The notes under the pieces: model-generated | What the model saw: only the letters and a program-made list of their open reading frames with translations | Databases searched by the model: none | What the model was told of the DNA's origin: nothing | Shown here: positions 17,855 to 26,082 of the stretch, piece after piece | Position numbering within the stretch: the stretch's first letter is position 1 | How the letters are laid out: each line of letters begins with the position of its first letter | Assembly: GCF_001425205.1 (NCBI RefSeq) | Contig: NZ_LMDW01000002.1 | Location: 109,099 to 173,098, forward strand | Source of the DNA: Variovorax sp. Root411 | GTDB taxonomy: Bacteria > Pseudomonadota > Gammaproteobacteria > Burkholderiales > Burkholderiaceae_C | DNA: 64,000 nucleotides | Reading direction: 5' to 3' | Program-made: the position numbers and the translations under genes

Positions 17855-18828
17855 GGCTGAGCTCCGGGCCCGGTATCGACAACGCGGCTACCGTTGCGCT
17901 GGCGAATGCGCGCGCGGCGCAGCAGCGCAGCCTCGGCAAGGAAGCTGAGCGCATCCTCGCCGGCATCGGTCTGGTGATCCTGGCCGTGGCCTGCTTCGCG
18001 ACGCTCGACACGGCAACGAAGTACTCCACCCTCGGCGTGCCCATTCTCATGGGCGTGTGGTTCCGCTATGCCTTCCAGGCGGTCGCGACAACACTGGTGC
18101 TGCTGCCACTGCACGGCACCGAGCTGCTGCGCACGCAGCATCCGCGCTACCAGGCGCTGCGCGGGGCGCTGCTGCTGGCGTCGAGCATCTTTGCCTTCCT
18201 GAGCCTGCGCTACATGCCGCTGGCCGAGTTCACGTCGATCGTGCTGATCGCGCCGCTGGTGATCACGCTGCTCGCGGCCACCGTGCTCAAGGAGCAGGTC
18301 TCGCCGCTGCGCTGGATGCTGGTGGCGGGCGGCTTCATCGGCACGCTCGTCATCCTTCGCCCGGGCGGCGAGACCTTCGGCTGGGCAGTCCTGCTGCCCA
18401 TCGGGCTGGTGCTGACCAACGCGTGGTTCCAGGTGCTCACGAGCAAGCTGGCGCAGACCGAGAACCCGCTCACCATGCACTTCTACACGGGCTGGGTCGG
18501 CACGCTGATCGCATCGCTCGCGCTGCCTTTCGTGTGGACCGCCCTGCCCTCGTGGGAATGGTGGGCGCTGCTGTGCCTCATGGGCTTCATGGGCACGGTG
18601 GGGCACTTCATGCTGATCCTGGCCTACCAGCGCGCGCCGGCTTCCACGCTCACGCCGTACTTCTATGCGCAGATCGCCTTTGCCATGCTCGGCGGCTGGC
18701 TCGTTTTTTCACAGATGCCCGACCGCTTCTCGCTCATCGGCATGGCGCTGATCGCGGTCTGCGGCGCGGCCGGTGCGTGGCTCACGGTGCGCGAGCGTCG
18801 CGTGCCGATCGAACCCGCCGAATCCTGA
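17851..18828 (+). CDS. EamA/DMT-superfamily transporter
   Basis: 325 residues with ten hydrophobic segments arranged as two EamA halves (LDTATKYSTLGVPILMGVWFRY, then GTVGHFMLILAYQRAPASTL). These proteins usually export amino acids or metabolites. The start is taken as the GTG at 17851, which overlaps the PHP stop (GTGA), giving translational coupling. The open frame extends further upstream but only as arginine-rich out-of-frame reading of the PHP gene. The substrate is not predictable. Confidence 0.85.
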   Translation: MRLSSGPGIDNAATVALANARAAQQRSLGKEAERILAGIGLVILAVACFATLDTATKYSTLGVPILMGVWFRYAFQAVATTLVLLPLHGTELLRTQHPRYQALRGALLLASSIFAFLSLRYMPLAEFTSIVLIAPLVITLLAATVLKEQVSPLRWMLVAGGFIGTLVILRPGGETFGWAVLLPIGLVLTNAWFQVLTSKLAQTENPLTMHFYTGWVGTLIASLALPFVWTALPSWEWWALLCLMGFMGTVGHFMLILAYQRAPASTLTPYFYAQIAFAMLGGWLVFSQMPDRFSLIGMALIAVCGAAGAWLTVRERRVPIEPAES

Positions 18829-18846
18829 TCAGGAGATTGTTCTTTC

Positions 18847-19482
18847 ATGGCCCAGTACTTCGAAGTCCACCCCGATAACCCGCAGCAGCGGCTGCTGAAG
18901 CAGGCCGCCGCGTTGCTGGGGCGCGGGGAGATCGTGGCCGTGCCCACCGACTCCAGCTATGCGCTGGCCTGCCACCTCGACGACAAGGACGCGGTCGACC
19001 AGCTGCGCCGCATCCGCCAGGTCGACGAGAAACACCACCTCACGCTGCTGTGCCGCGACCTCAGCGAGCTGGCCAACTACGCACGCGTCGACAACAAGCA
19101 GTACCGCCTGCTGAAGGCGGCCACGCCCGGACCCTACACTTTCCTGCTCGAAGCCACCAAGGAAGTGCCGCGCCGCGTGAGCCATCCGCAGCGCAAGACC
19201 ATCGGCCTGCGCGTGCCCGACCACAAGGTGCTGCTGGAGCTGCTGTCGCTGCACGGCGCGCCGCTGCTGGCCACCACGCTGATCGCACCGGGCGAGACCG
19301 AAGCGCTGAACGACGCGCAGACCATCCGCGAGCGCTTCGAAAAGCAGATCGGTGCCGTCATCGATGCCGGCGCCTGCGCCTCGCAGCCGACCACCGTGGT
19401 CGACCTCACGCCCATGGGCACGGGCGACGACCCGGTCGTGGTGCGGCAGGGGCGCGGTGCATTGGCCGTGCTCGGCCTCTGA
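18847..19482 (+). CDS. YciO/YrdC/Sua5-family protein
   Basis: 211 residues with the YrdC fold: AAALLGRGEIVAVPTDSSYAL (in place of PTET(Y/V)GL), the nucleotide-site region HHLTLLCRDLSELA, and TIGLRVPDH. The family includes L-threonylcarbamoyladenylate synthase (t6A tRNA modification), but PTDSSYALAC and the absence of a Sua5 C-terminal domain place it nearer YciO, whose role is less settled. An AGGAG lies 8 bp before the ATG. It follows the EamA gene closely. Confidence 0.83.
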   Translation: MAQYFEVHPDNPQQRLLKQAAALLGRGEIVAVPTDSSYALACHLDDKDAVDQLRRIRQVDEKHHLTLLCRDLSELANYARVDNKQYRLLKAATPGPYTFLLEATKEVPRRVSHPQRKTIGLRVPDHKVLLELLSLHGAPLLATTLIAPGETEALNDAQTIRERFEKQIGAVIDAGACASQPTTVVDLTPMGTGDDPVVVRQGRGALAVLGL

Positions 19483-19522
19483 AATCGGGCTGATAACCAC
19501 TCCCGTCTGACACAATCGCCCA

Positions 19523-20191
19523 GTGGATTCCAACCTGATACAGACCATCCTGATCTACGCGCTGCCGGTGATCTTCGCGATCACCGTGCACGAGGCGGCA
19601 CACGGCTACGTCGCACGCTATTTCGGCGACAACACGGCCGAGGTCATGGGACGCGTCACCCTCAACCCGATGAAGCACATCGACCCCATCGGGACCATCC
19701 TGATGCCGTTGATGCTGTACTTTGCAACCTCGGGCGCCTTCCTGTTCGGCTACGCCAAACCGGTGCCGGTCAACTTCGGGCGGCTGCGCCATCCGAAGCG
19801 AGACATGGTCTGGGTGGCGCTGGCGGGGCCAGTCTCCAATTTCATCCAGGCGATCCTGTGGGCACTGGTGCTGGTGGCGCTGGTCGCGGCCGGCGTCAGT
19901 GAAACCTTTTTCATCAAGATGGCGCAGGGCGGCATCCTGGTCAACCTCGTGATGTGGGCCTTCAACCTGTTCCCGCTGCCCCCGCTCGACGGCGGCCGCG
20001 TGCTGGCGGGCCTGCTGCCCAACGGGCGGGCCCAGATGTTCCTGGCGCGCATCGAGCCGTACGGCTTCTTCATCGTGATGGGCCTCGTCATCGCGGGCGT
20101 CGTCAGCACCTACTGGCTGCGGCCGCTAATGGATGTGGGCTACTTCGTCATCAACCTGCTCATCACGCCGCTCAAGGCATTGCTGCTCTAA
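19523..20191 (+). CDS. Site-2-protease-family membrane metallopeptidase (M50)
   Basis: 222 residues, GTG start. The zinc motif HEAAH (His22, Glu23, His26) lies in the first helix, and the third ligand region NLFPLPPLDGGRVL around residue 150 in a later one. There are five to six hydrophobic segments and no PDZ domain, so this is the small FtsH-independent S2P-like type (YwhC-like) rather than RseP. The CACAAT hexamer ends six bases before the GTG and no Shine-Dalgarno is seen, which suggests a leaderless message. It sits between yciO and trpS, a common beta-proteobacterial order. Confidence 0.87.
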   Translation: MDSNLIQTILIYALPVIFAITVHEAAHGYVARYFGDNTAEVMGRVTLNPMKHIDPIGTILMPLMLYFATSGAFLFGYAKPVPVNFGRLRHPKRDMVWVALAGPVSNFIQAILWALVLVALVAAGVSETFFIKMAQGGILVNLVMWAFNLFPLPPLDGGRVLAGLLPNGRAQMFLARIEPYGFFIVMGLVIAGVVSTYWLRPLMDVGYFVINLLITPLKALLL

Positions 20192-20207
20192 GTTCTTCTT
20201 TCGTCAA

Positions 20208-21539
20208 ATGGCCTCGTCTTCCCAAGCTCCCCTGCGCGTCCTGACCGGCATCACGCCGTCGGGCACGCCGCACCTCGGCAACTACGTCGGTTCGATCCGC
20301 CATTCGGTGCGGCAAAGCGTCGCGCCCGGTGTGCAGAGCTTCTTCTTCCTGGCCGACTACCACGCGCTCATCAAGGTGCAGGAGCCGGCGCTGATCCAGC
20401 GCTCCACCCTCGAGATCGCCGCCAGCTGGCTGGCCTGCGGGCTCGACCCCGAGCGCGTCACCTTCTACCGCCAGTCGGACATCGTCGAGATCCCCGAGCT
20501 GACCTGGTTCCTCACCTGCGTGACCGGCAAGGGCGTGCTCAACCGCGCGCATGCCTACAAGGCGCAGCTCGACAAGAACGTGGCCAAGGGCGAGGACCCC
20601 GATGCCGACGTGACTGCCGGCCTCTTCATGTACCCGGTGCTCATGGGCGCCGACATCCTGATGTTCAACGCCCACAAGGTGCCCGTGGGCCGCGACCAGG
20701 TGCAGCACATCGAGATGGCACGCGACATGGCGCAGCGCTTCAACCACCAGTACGGCGAGCACTTCACGCTGCCCGAAGCCGAGATCGATGACGCCGTCGC
20801 CACCCTGCCCGGCCTCGACGGCCGCAAGATGAGCAAGAGCTACGGCAACACGATCCCGTTGTTCGCGCCGCGCGCGCAGCTGCAAAAGCAGATTGCCAGC
20901 ATCGTGACCGACTCGCGCGCCCCCGGCGAGCCCAAGGACACCGAGGGCTCGGCCCTGTTCCAGATCTACCAGGCCTTTGCCAGCGCCGAGGAAACCGAAT
21001 TGCTGCGCAAGGCGTACGCCGACGGCATCGGCTGGGGCGACGCCAAGCAGCTGCTGTTCGAGCGCATCGACCAGGAAGTGGCGCCGCTGCGCGCACGCTA
21101 CGACGCGCTCATGAACGACCCGGCGCAGATCGAGCGCATCCTGCTCGCCGGCGCCGCGAAGGCGCAGGCCCTGTCGAAGCCCTTCATGGCCAGCCTGCGC
21201 CACGCGGTCGGCCTGCGCAATCTCGCGGCCGGCAAGGACTCCGGGCAAGCCCGGGCGGCCAAGGTCGCGAAGCCCAGCTTCAAGCAGTACCGCGAGAAGG
21301 CGGACGGGCTTTTCTATTTCAAGCTGTTGGATGCGCGCGGCGAAACCCTGCTGCAGAGCCGTGGATTCACGTCGCCGCAGGAAGCGGGCCGTACCATCGC
21401 GCTCTTGCAGGCGCAGCGCGGCCAGGCGCTGGCCGCGCTGGCCAGCCAACTGGAACCCGTCGGGACAGAAGAAACACGCGCCGTCACCGAGGCGCTTGAG
21501 GCACTGGCAGAGGCAACACCCACGACCAGCGGGAGTTGA
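20208..21539 (+). CDS. trpS: Tryptophan--tRNA ligase with C-terminal extension
   Basis: 443 residues from ATG 20208. The class I synthetase shows the HIGH-type motif TPHLGNYVG (20-28), the KMSKS loop GRKMSKS with Lys207, and the Trp-site segment LMGADILMFNAHKVPVGRDQVQH. It charges tRNA-Trp. Standard bacterial TrpS ends near 335-345; here about 90 further residues follow an alanine-rich linker. That part (FKQYREKADGLFYFKLLDARGE, then LLQSRGFTSPQEAGRTI) resembles a YegP/DUF1508-type beta-alpha unit. Long TrpS forms are known in Burkholderiales; the role of the tail is unknown. Confidence 0.95.
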   Translation: MASSSQAPLRVLTGITPSGTPHLGNYVGSIRHSVRQSVAPGVQSFFFLADYHALIKVQEPALIQRSTLEIAASWLACGLDPERVTFYRQSDIVEIPELTWFLTCVTGKGVLNRAHAYKAQLDKNVAKGEDPDADVTAGLFMYPVLMGADILMFNAHKVPVGRDQVQHIEMARDMAQRFNHQYGEHFTLPEAEIDDAVATLPGLDGRKMSKSYGNTIPLFAPRAQLQKQIASIVTDSRAPGEPKDTEGSALFQIYQAFASAEETELLRKAYADGIGWGDAKQLLFERIDQEVAPLRARYDALMNDPAQIERILLAGAAKAQALSKPFMASLRHAVGLRNLAAGKDSGQARAAKVAKPSFKQYREKADGLFYFKLLDARGETLLQSRGFTSPQEAGRTIALLQAQRGQALAALASQLEPVGTEETRAVTEALEALAEATPTTSGS

Positions 21540-21612
21540 TCCGGCAAACCCATCGGCTTACCTGCCGGTGAGCAGGACGAGAGAAGACGGTGCGATCACA
21601 AAGGAAGAAAAC

Positions 21613-22215
21613 ATGAGCATTTATGTCATCGACGACCACCCCCTGATGCGCGACGCGATCGTGATGGTCTTGCGGCGCTTGCGCCCGGCCGAGAACATCG
21701 TCGAGCTCGAGCGCCTCGACAAGCTCGCGGGCTCCGTGCAGCAGCGTGGCGCGCCCACCCTCTTCTGCCTGGACCTGAAGCTCCCGGACACCAATGGCGT
21801 GTCGGGCGTGATCGCGGTCAAGCAGGTCTATCCGAACGTGCCGATCGCCGTGTACTCGGCGGCACCGTCCGCGGACATGGAGGACGCCTGCATCGAGGCC
21901 GGCGCCGACACCTACATCGAGAAGTCGGCCAGCTCCAACGAGCTGGCGGCGGCCTTGCGCGGCCTGCTGATGGCGGGCTCGGAAGACGAAGCCGACGAGA
22001 TGCCGGCCGCCAACAGCGGCAAGCTCTCGAAGCGGCAGACGCAGCTGATCGCCATGCTCGACAAGGGCATGAGCAACCGCGACATCGCCACCGACCTGGA
22101 GATCAGCGAGCACACGGTGAAGGTGCACCTGTGGCGCCTGTTTCGCAGGCTGGGCGTGAAGAGCCGCACGCAGGCGCTGCACTATGCACGCACGAATGGG
22201 CTGCTTTCTGGCTAA
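21613..22215 (+). CDS. LuxR/NarL-type response regulator
   Basis: 200 residues. ATG 21613 follows AAGGAAGAAAAC. The receiver domain (1 to about 120) has acidic pair Asp7-Asp8, phospho-acceptor Asp54 in FCLDLKLPD and the Lys in YIEKSAS. The C-terminal LuxR HTH is SKRQTQLIAMLDKGMSNRDI then ISEHTVKVHLWRLFRRLGVK. A histidine kinase gene lies convergent just beyond a bidirectional terminator and could be its partner, although they are not cotranscribed. Confidence 0.92.
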   Translation: MSIYVIDDHPLMRDAIVMVLRRLRPAENIVELERLDKLAGSVQQRGAPTLFCLDLKLPDTNGVSGVIAVKQVYPNVPIAVYSAAPSADMEDACIEAGADTYIEKSASSNELAAALRGLLMAGSEDEADEMPAANSGKLSKRQTQLIAMLDKGMSNRDIATDLEISEHTVKVHLWRLFRRLGVKSRTQALHYARTNGLLSG

Positions 22216-22310
22216 CCCCCAGGCTTCGCGCACTTCGTGTCGCTGCGCCAACCCCCTTGCAGGGGGCAACACCTGCGGCCCGGCAGAGCCGGTTCCGCGG
22301 TGTTTCTGGA
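22213..22310. repeat. Dispersed ~95-bp repeat, copy B
   Basis: Inverted copy of 5281-5375, starting at the stop codon of the response-regulator gene and ending at the terminator. Shared words are GCGCACTTCGTGTCGCT, CCCCC-loop-GGGGG-CAACACC and CCGGTTCCGCGGTGTT. Confidence 0.8.
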
Positions 22311-22312
22311 AT

Positions 22313-22341
22313 AAAAAAACCGCGCTCTGCGCGGTTTTTTT
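22313..22341. terminator. Bidirectional intrinsic terminator
   Basis: Seven A, then CCGCGC-TCT-GCGCGG, then seven T. The stem has a U-run on either strand, so it can end both the response-regulator transcript and the convergent kinase transcript. Confidence 0.92.
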
Positions 22342-22351
22342 GGGCGCCCCG

Positions 22352-23767
22352 TTAGCCGCCGGAGGCGCTCACGCGGGCTTGCGCCACGGCCTCGTCGGCG
22401 TCGTGCAGCGCCACGCGGAACACGCTGCCGCTGCCCAGGCGCGAACGCACGCTGACGGGGTGGCCCAGCACGTGCGACAGCCGCGCGACGATGGCCAGCC
22501 CGAGGCCGAATCCGTCGGAGGTGCCGGCATGGTCCGCCACCTTGTAGAACTCCAGGAACACGTCGCGCAGGTGCTCGGGCGCGATGCCGATGCCGGTGTC
22601 CCATACCTCTACGCGCAGGCCGTCGCGCGTCTGCCGCGCGGCCAGCAGCACGCCGCCTTCCGTCGTGTACTTGATCGCGTTGGCAAGCAGATTGCCGATC
22701 ATGCGGCGCACGCGGATCGGGTCGGTCAGGAACGAGCCCTCGCACATGTGCACGCGGAAGTCCAGGCCGCGGCTCTCGGCTACCGGTCGGTATTGCAGTT
22801 CTAGGTCGTGCAGCAGCTCGGACATGTCGACCCGCTCCACGTGCAGGCGCACCTGGCCCGAGTCGATGCGCGCCAGGTCGAACATCGAGTCGAACAGCGC
22901 ATTCACCGCGTGCGTGGCGCGCACGATCTTGGGCGCGAGCTCCAGCACCAGTTCGGGCTCGTTGCGCAGCCAATCCGCGTACAACGAAAGTGCCAGCACC
23001 GGCTGGCGCATGTCGTGCGCGGCGCTGGCCAGGAAGCGGTTCTTCATGGCCACGGCCGACACCGCCGCCTGCCGCTGCTGGGTCAGCGACTTGATCAGGA
23101 TGTGGTTGTGGAACAGCAGCTCCAGGCTGTTGCGCGCCGTCTCGTGAATGTGCCGCCCCGCCCGCAGCAGCAAAAACCAGTGCAGCACCGGCAGCACCGG
23201 CATCAGGTAGCCGAACTGGAACTGCGGATGCTGCAGAGTGATCGAGGCCAGACGCAGCAACACCGCGCCCAGCATCGTGATGAACAGCGTGTTGACGTAG
23301 CGCTTGAGCAGCGGCGGATGCAGCGCCAGCCCGTTGAGCGGAAAGGTGCCCACGCCGGCCACGATGAGCCAGCTCATGAACTGGTTGACCTGCGGCGTAC
23401 GCTCGAAGAACAGCAGCACCGAGAGGCCCCACACCACCGCGCTGGTGCTCCAGACGAAGCCATAGCGTTCGGTGAACTGCTGCTGCGCCGCCGCGCTGCG
23501 CCCGGCGTAGCGCACCGCGTAGACCTGGGCGCCCCACGCACGGCACGCAGTGGCGAGCAAGCCGGCCACGAGCCACGTGAGCAGTTCCCAGCGAGGCACG
23601 TAGGCCCAGCTCAGGCCGACCATCGCCGGCATCAGCGCGCCCGAAACGAAATACGAGCCCTTCGCAGAGCGCATGAGGCTGCGAATGAGTTCGCCGCGCA
23701 CCCATGATTCGGCTTCGTCGGCCGAAGCCGGGGCGGGGGTCATGCTGGCGATCGACGCATTGGCCAT
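22352..23767 (-). CDS. Membrane sensor histidine kinase
   Basis: 471 residues. About six N-terminal hydrophobic segments (up to residue about 205) form a membrane sensor without a large periplasmic loop. The kinase core has the H-box ASAAHDMRQPVLAL (about 252), N-box NLLANAIKYT (about 362), G1 DTGIGI and G2 GFGLGLAI (about 420). The HDMRQP form of the H-box is typical of kinases that pair with LuxR-type regulators in Comamonadaceae. The convergent response regulator at 21613 is the natural partner candidate. The ligand is unknown. Confidence 0.9.
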   Translation of the reverse strand: MANASIASMTPAPASADEAESWVRGELIRSLMRSAKGSYFVSGALMPAMVGLSWAYVPRWELLTWLVAGLLATACRAWGAQVYAVRYAGRSAAAQQQFTERYGFVWSTSAVVWGLSVLLFFERTPQVNQFMSWLIVAGVGTFPLNGLALHPPLLKRYVNTLFITMLGAVLLRLASITLQHPQFQFGYLMPVLPVLHWFLLLRAGRHIHETARNSLELLFHNHILIKSLTQQRQAAVSAVAMKNRFLASAAHDMRQPVLALSLYADWLRNEPELVLELAPKIVRATHAVNALFDSMFDLARIDSGQVRLHVERVDMSELLHDLELQYRPVAESRGLDFRVHMCEGSFLTDPIRVRRMIGNLLANAIKYTTEGGVLLAARQTRDGLRVEVWDTGIGIAPEHLRDVFLEFYKVADHAGTSDGFGLGLAIVARLSHVLGHPVSVRSRLGSGSVFRVALHDADEAVAQARVSASGG

Positions 23768-23936
23768 AAGACCGGCGATCTTAACGGCCCACCCGACATC
23801 GTTTCACCAGGTAACCTTCGAAAACAGCGCTCGGCCATCCAAACCTTAAGCAGGAAGGATTCACGCTCTTGCCGATGGTCCTGCGCGGCGTGAGCACGCC
23901 GGCTAACATGGCGCCTGCTTTCGCGATCCGAATCTC

Positions 23937-24338
23937 ATGCTGAACAACCTGATCCCCTTCCTCATCCACTGGGCCATCACCGCCGTCTCACTGTGGGTGG
24001 CCAGCCACCTGTTTCGAGGGCTCAAGTTCGACAGCACCGGCGCGCTGGTGGTCTCGGCGCTGCTGCTGGGCCTGGCCAACGCGGTCGTCAAGCCGCTGCT
24101 GATCGTGCTCACGCTGCCGCTGACGCTGGTGACCTTCGGGCTCTTCCTGCTGGTCATCAACGCACTGATGATCCTGCTGGTGGCCGCGCTGGTGAAAGGC
24201 TTCCGGGTGTCGGGCTTCTGGACCGCGCTGTTCGCGAGCATCTTCATCTCGCTGCTGAGCATCGTCATCGGCTCGTTCGTCACGGGCAGCGACCCGGCCG
24301 AGAAGGTGCAGATGCCGCAGAGCGGCAACTGGCTCTGA
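23937..24338 (+). CDS. Phage-holin-superfamily-IV-like membrane protein (YvlD type)
   Basis: 133 residues with four hydrophobic helices (HWAITAVSLWVASHLF, SALLLGLANAVVKPLLIV, LTLVTFGLFLLVINALMILL, ALFASIFISLLSIVIGSFV). The LANAVVKPLL and LTLPLTLVTFGLF patterns are the family signature. Despite the family name these are chromosomal housekeeping membrane proteins, and nothing phage-like surrounds it. Function is unknown. Confidence 0.83.
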   Translation: MLNNLIPFLIHWAITAVSLWVASHLFRGLKFDSTGALVVSALLLGLANAVVKPLLIVLTLPLTLVTFGLFLLVINALMILLVAALVKGFRVSGFWTALFASIFISLLSIVIGSFVTGSDPAEKVQMPQSGNWL

Positions 24339-24364
24339 GCGCCTCCACCTCCTGCTCCGGACTT

Positions 24365-25189
24365 TCAGCCCTTCACCGCGCCGGCGGTCAGCCCCGTGAT
24401 GATCTGCCGGGCCGCCACGAAGGTGAAGATCAGCGGCGGTATGGCGATCAGGCTGCCCATGGCCATCACCTTGCCCCAGTCCACGCCCATGTCGGTGACG
24501 AACAGCGACGCCGCCACCGGCAGCGTGCGCGTCTGCCGGTCGGTCAGCACCAGCGCGAGGATGAACTCGTTCCACGCGATGCGGAAGGTGAAGATCGACG
24601 CCGCCGCGAGCCCCGGTCCCATCAGCGGCAGCAGCACCTTGGTGAACACGCGCACCGGCCCGCAGCCGTCGATGGCCGCCGCCTCTTCGAGCTCCACCGG
24701 CACCTGCAGCACGAAGCCGTAGAGCAGCCAGATGGTGAATGGCAGGTTCACCGCCACGTACAGCAGGATCAGCCCCCAGAGGCTGTTCACCAGCTGCCAC
24801 TGGCTCCAGATCATGAACACCGGGATCGCGAGCACGGCCAGCGGCACGGTGCGCAACAGCAGCGTGGCGTAGCCCACCGCCGAGCGGCCCGGAAAGCGGA
24901 AGCGCGCCAGCCCGTAGGCGGCCATGCAGCCGAGCACCAGCGTGATGGCGGTTGCGATCACGCCGACGAACAGGCTGTTGCCGAGGTAGCGGCCCAGGTT
25001 GTCTTCGGTGAGCACCGCGCGGTAGTTCTCCAGCGTGGGCATGAAGATGAAGTTCAGCGGCTGCGCGAAGATCTGCACCTGCTGGCGCAGGCTGGTCGCG
25101 AAGATCAATGCGATGGGCGCCACGCACAGCAGGCCGAGCGCAACCAGCATCGCGTAGTGCGCCACCACCAGGGGCAAAGGCCGCTTCAT
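24365..25189 (-). CDS. Carbohydrate ABC transporter permease 2 (MalG/UgpE type)
   Basis: 274 residues from ATG 25189, which overlaps the upstream permease stop by four bases. Six helices and the EAA loop (PVELEEAAAIDGCGPVRVFTKVLLPL) identify the CUT1 inner-membrane component. It is the last gene of the nine-gene operon that starts at 33927. The open frame running upstream to 25870 is an out-of-frame reading of the neighbour. Confidence 0.92.
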   Translation of the reverse strand: MKRPLPLVVAHYAMLVALGLLCVAPIALIFATSLRQQVQIFAQPLNFIFMPTLENYRAVLTEDNLGRYLGNSLFVGVIATAITLVLGCMAAYGLARFRFPGRSAVGYATLLLRTVPLAVLAIPVFMIWSQWQLVNSLWGLILLYVAVNLPFTIWLLYGFVLQVPVELEEAAAIDGCGPVRVFTKVLLPLMGPGLAAASIFTFRIAWNEFILALVLTDRQTRTLPVAASLFVTDMGVDWGKVMAMGSLIAIPPLIFTFVAARQIITGLTAGAVKG

Positions 25190-26061
25190 GGCAACTCCTT
25201 CATCGGGTTGGACAGCCGCAGCGCACCCCACGACAGCGCCGCTACCACCGCCAGCAGCAGCACCGACACGGCAGCCGCCACGCCGAGCTGCTGCCCGACG
25301 AAGGCTGTCTTGTAGATGTGCAGCGACAAGATCTCCGTGCTGTCGCCCGGCCCGCCGAAGGTCAGCACGTAGATCACCTCCAGCACGCGGAAGGCATCGA
25401 TGAGCCGCATCATCAGCGTGATGGCGATCACGTTCATCACCATCGGCAGCTTCACCCTGAAGGTCATCTGCCACCAGCGCGCACCGTCGATGCGCGAGGC
25501 CTCGATGACCGCGCCATCGACGTTCGCCAGCGCCGCGACCATCATGATGAAGACGAAGGGCGTCCACTGCCAGATGTCGGCGATCACGATGGCGATGAAG
25601 GCCAGCGTCGGGTCGGCCAGCCAGCCCATGGGCGCCACGCCGAACACGCCCAGCAGCGCGTTGAGCAACCCGAACTGCGCATCGAAGATGTAGCGCCACG
25701 CCAGCCCCACTGCGATGGGCGCGATCATCATCGGCAGGATGAACAGCGTGCGGAAGAACGCCGTGCCGCGCACCGGGTGTTCGAGCGCGAGCGCCAGCGC
25801 AATGCCCAGCACCATCTCCGCGCTCACGCAGACGGCTGCGAACATCAACGTGGTCCACAGCGACGACCACACGCGCGGGTTCGAGAAGGCCGAGAGGAAG
25901 TTGCCCATGCCGACCCAGCGCGCCTCCGACCAGGGCGTGCCGAGGCTCCAGTCGAAAAAGCCCAGCTGGATCGCGGAGATCACGGGGTAGAGGCAGGCCG
26001 CCGCCATGACGAGCACGGCGGGGCCGACGTAGAAGGCTGGGAGCCAGCCGGGTCTGCGCAT
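25186..26061 (-). CDS. Carbohydrate ABC transporter permease 1 (MalF/UgpA type)
   Basis: 291 residues, six helices, with the EAA-type loop ANVDGAVIEASRIDGARWWQMTFRVKLPM. It is the CUT1 partner of the following permease, coupled by an ATGA overlap. It lies 21 bp below the binding-protein gene. The substrate class is sugar, polyol or sugar acid; the operon context (lactonase, GntR-like repressor) favours a sugar acid or its lactone. Confidence 0.92.
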   Translation of the reverse strand: MRRPGWLPAFYVGPAVLVMAAACLYPVISAIQLGFFDWSLGTPWSEARWVGMGNFLSAFSNPRVWSSLWTTLMFAAVCVSAEMVLGIALALALEHPVRGTAFFRTLFILPMMIAPIAVGLAWRYIFDAQFGLLNALLGVFGVAPMGWLADPTLAFIAIVIADIWQWTPFVFIMMVAALANVDGAVIEASRIDGARWWQMTFRVKLPMVMNVIAITLMMRLIDAFRVLEVIYVLTFGGPGDSTEILSLHIYKTAFVGQQLGVAAAVSVLLLAVVAALSWGALRLSNPMKELP

Positions 26062-26082
26062 GACGAAGCGTCCGTTGCGGCG

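Noticed and set aside
23937..24338. Phage holin name as evidence of a prophage
   Set aside because: The YvlD-type four-helix family is common on chromosomes, and no lysis, capsid, integrase or attachment sequence is nearby.
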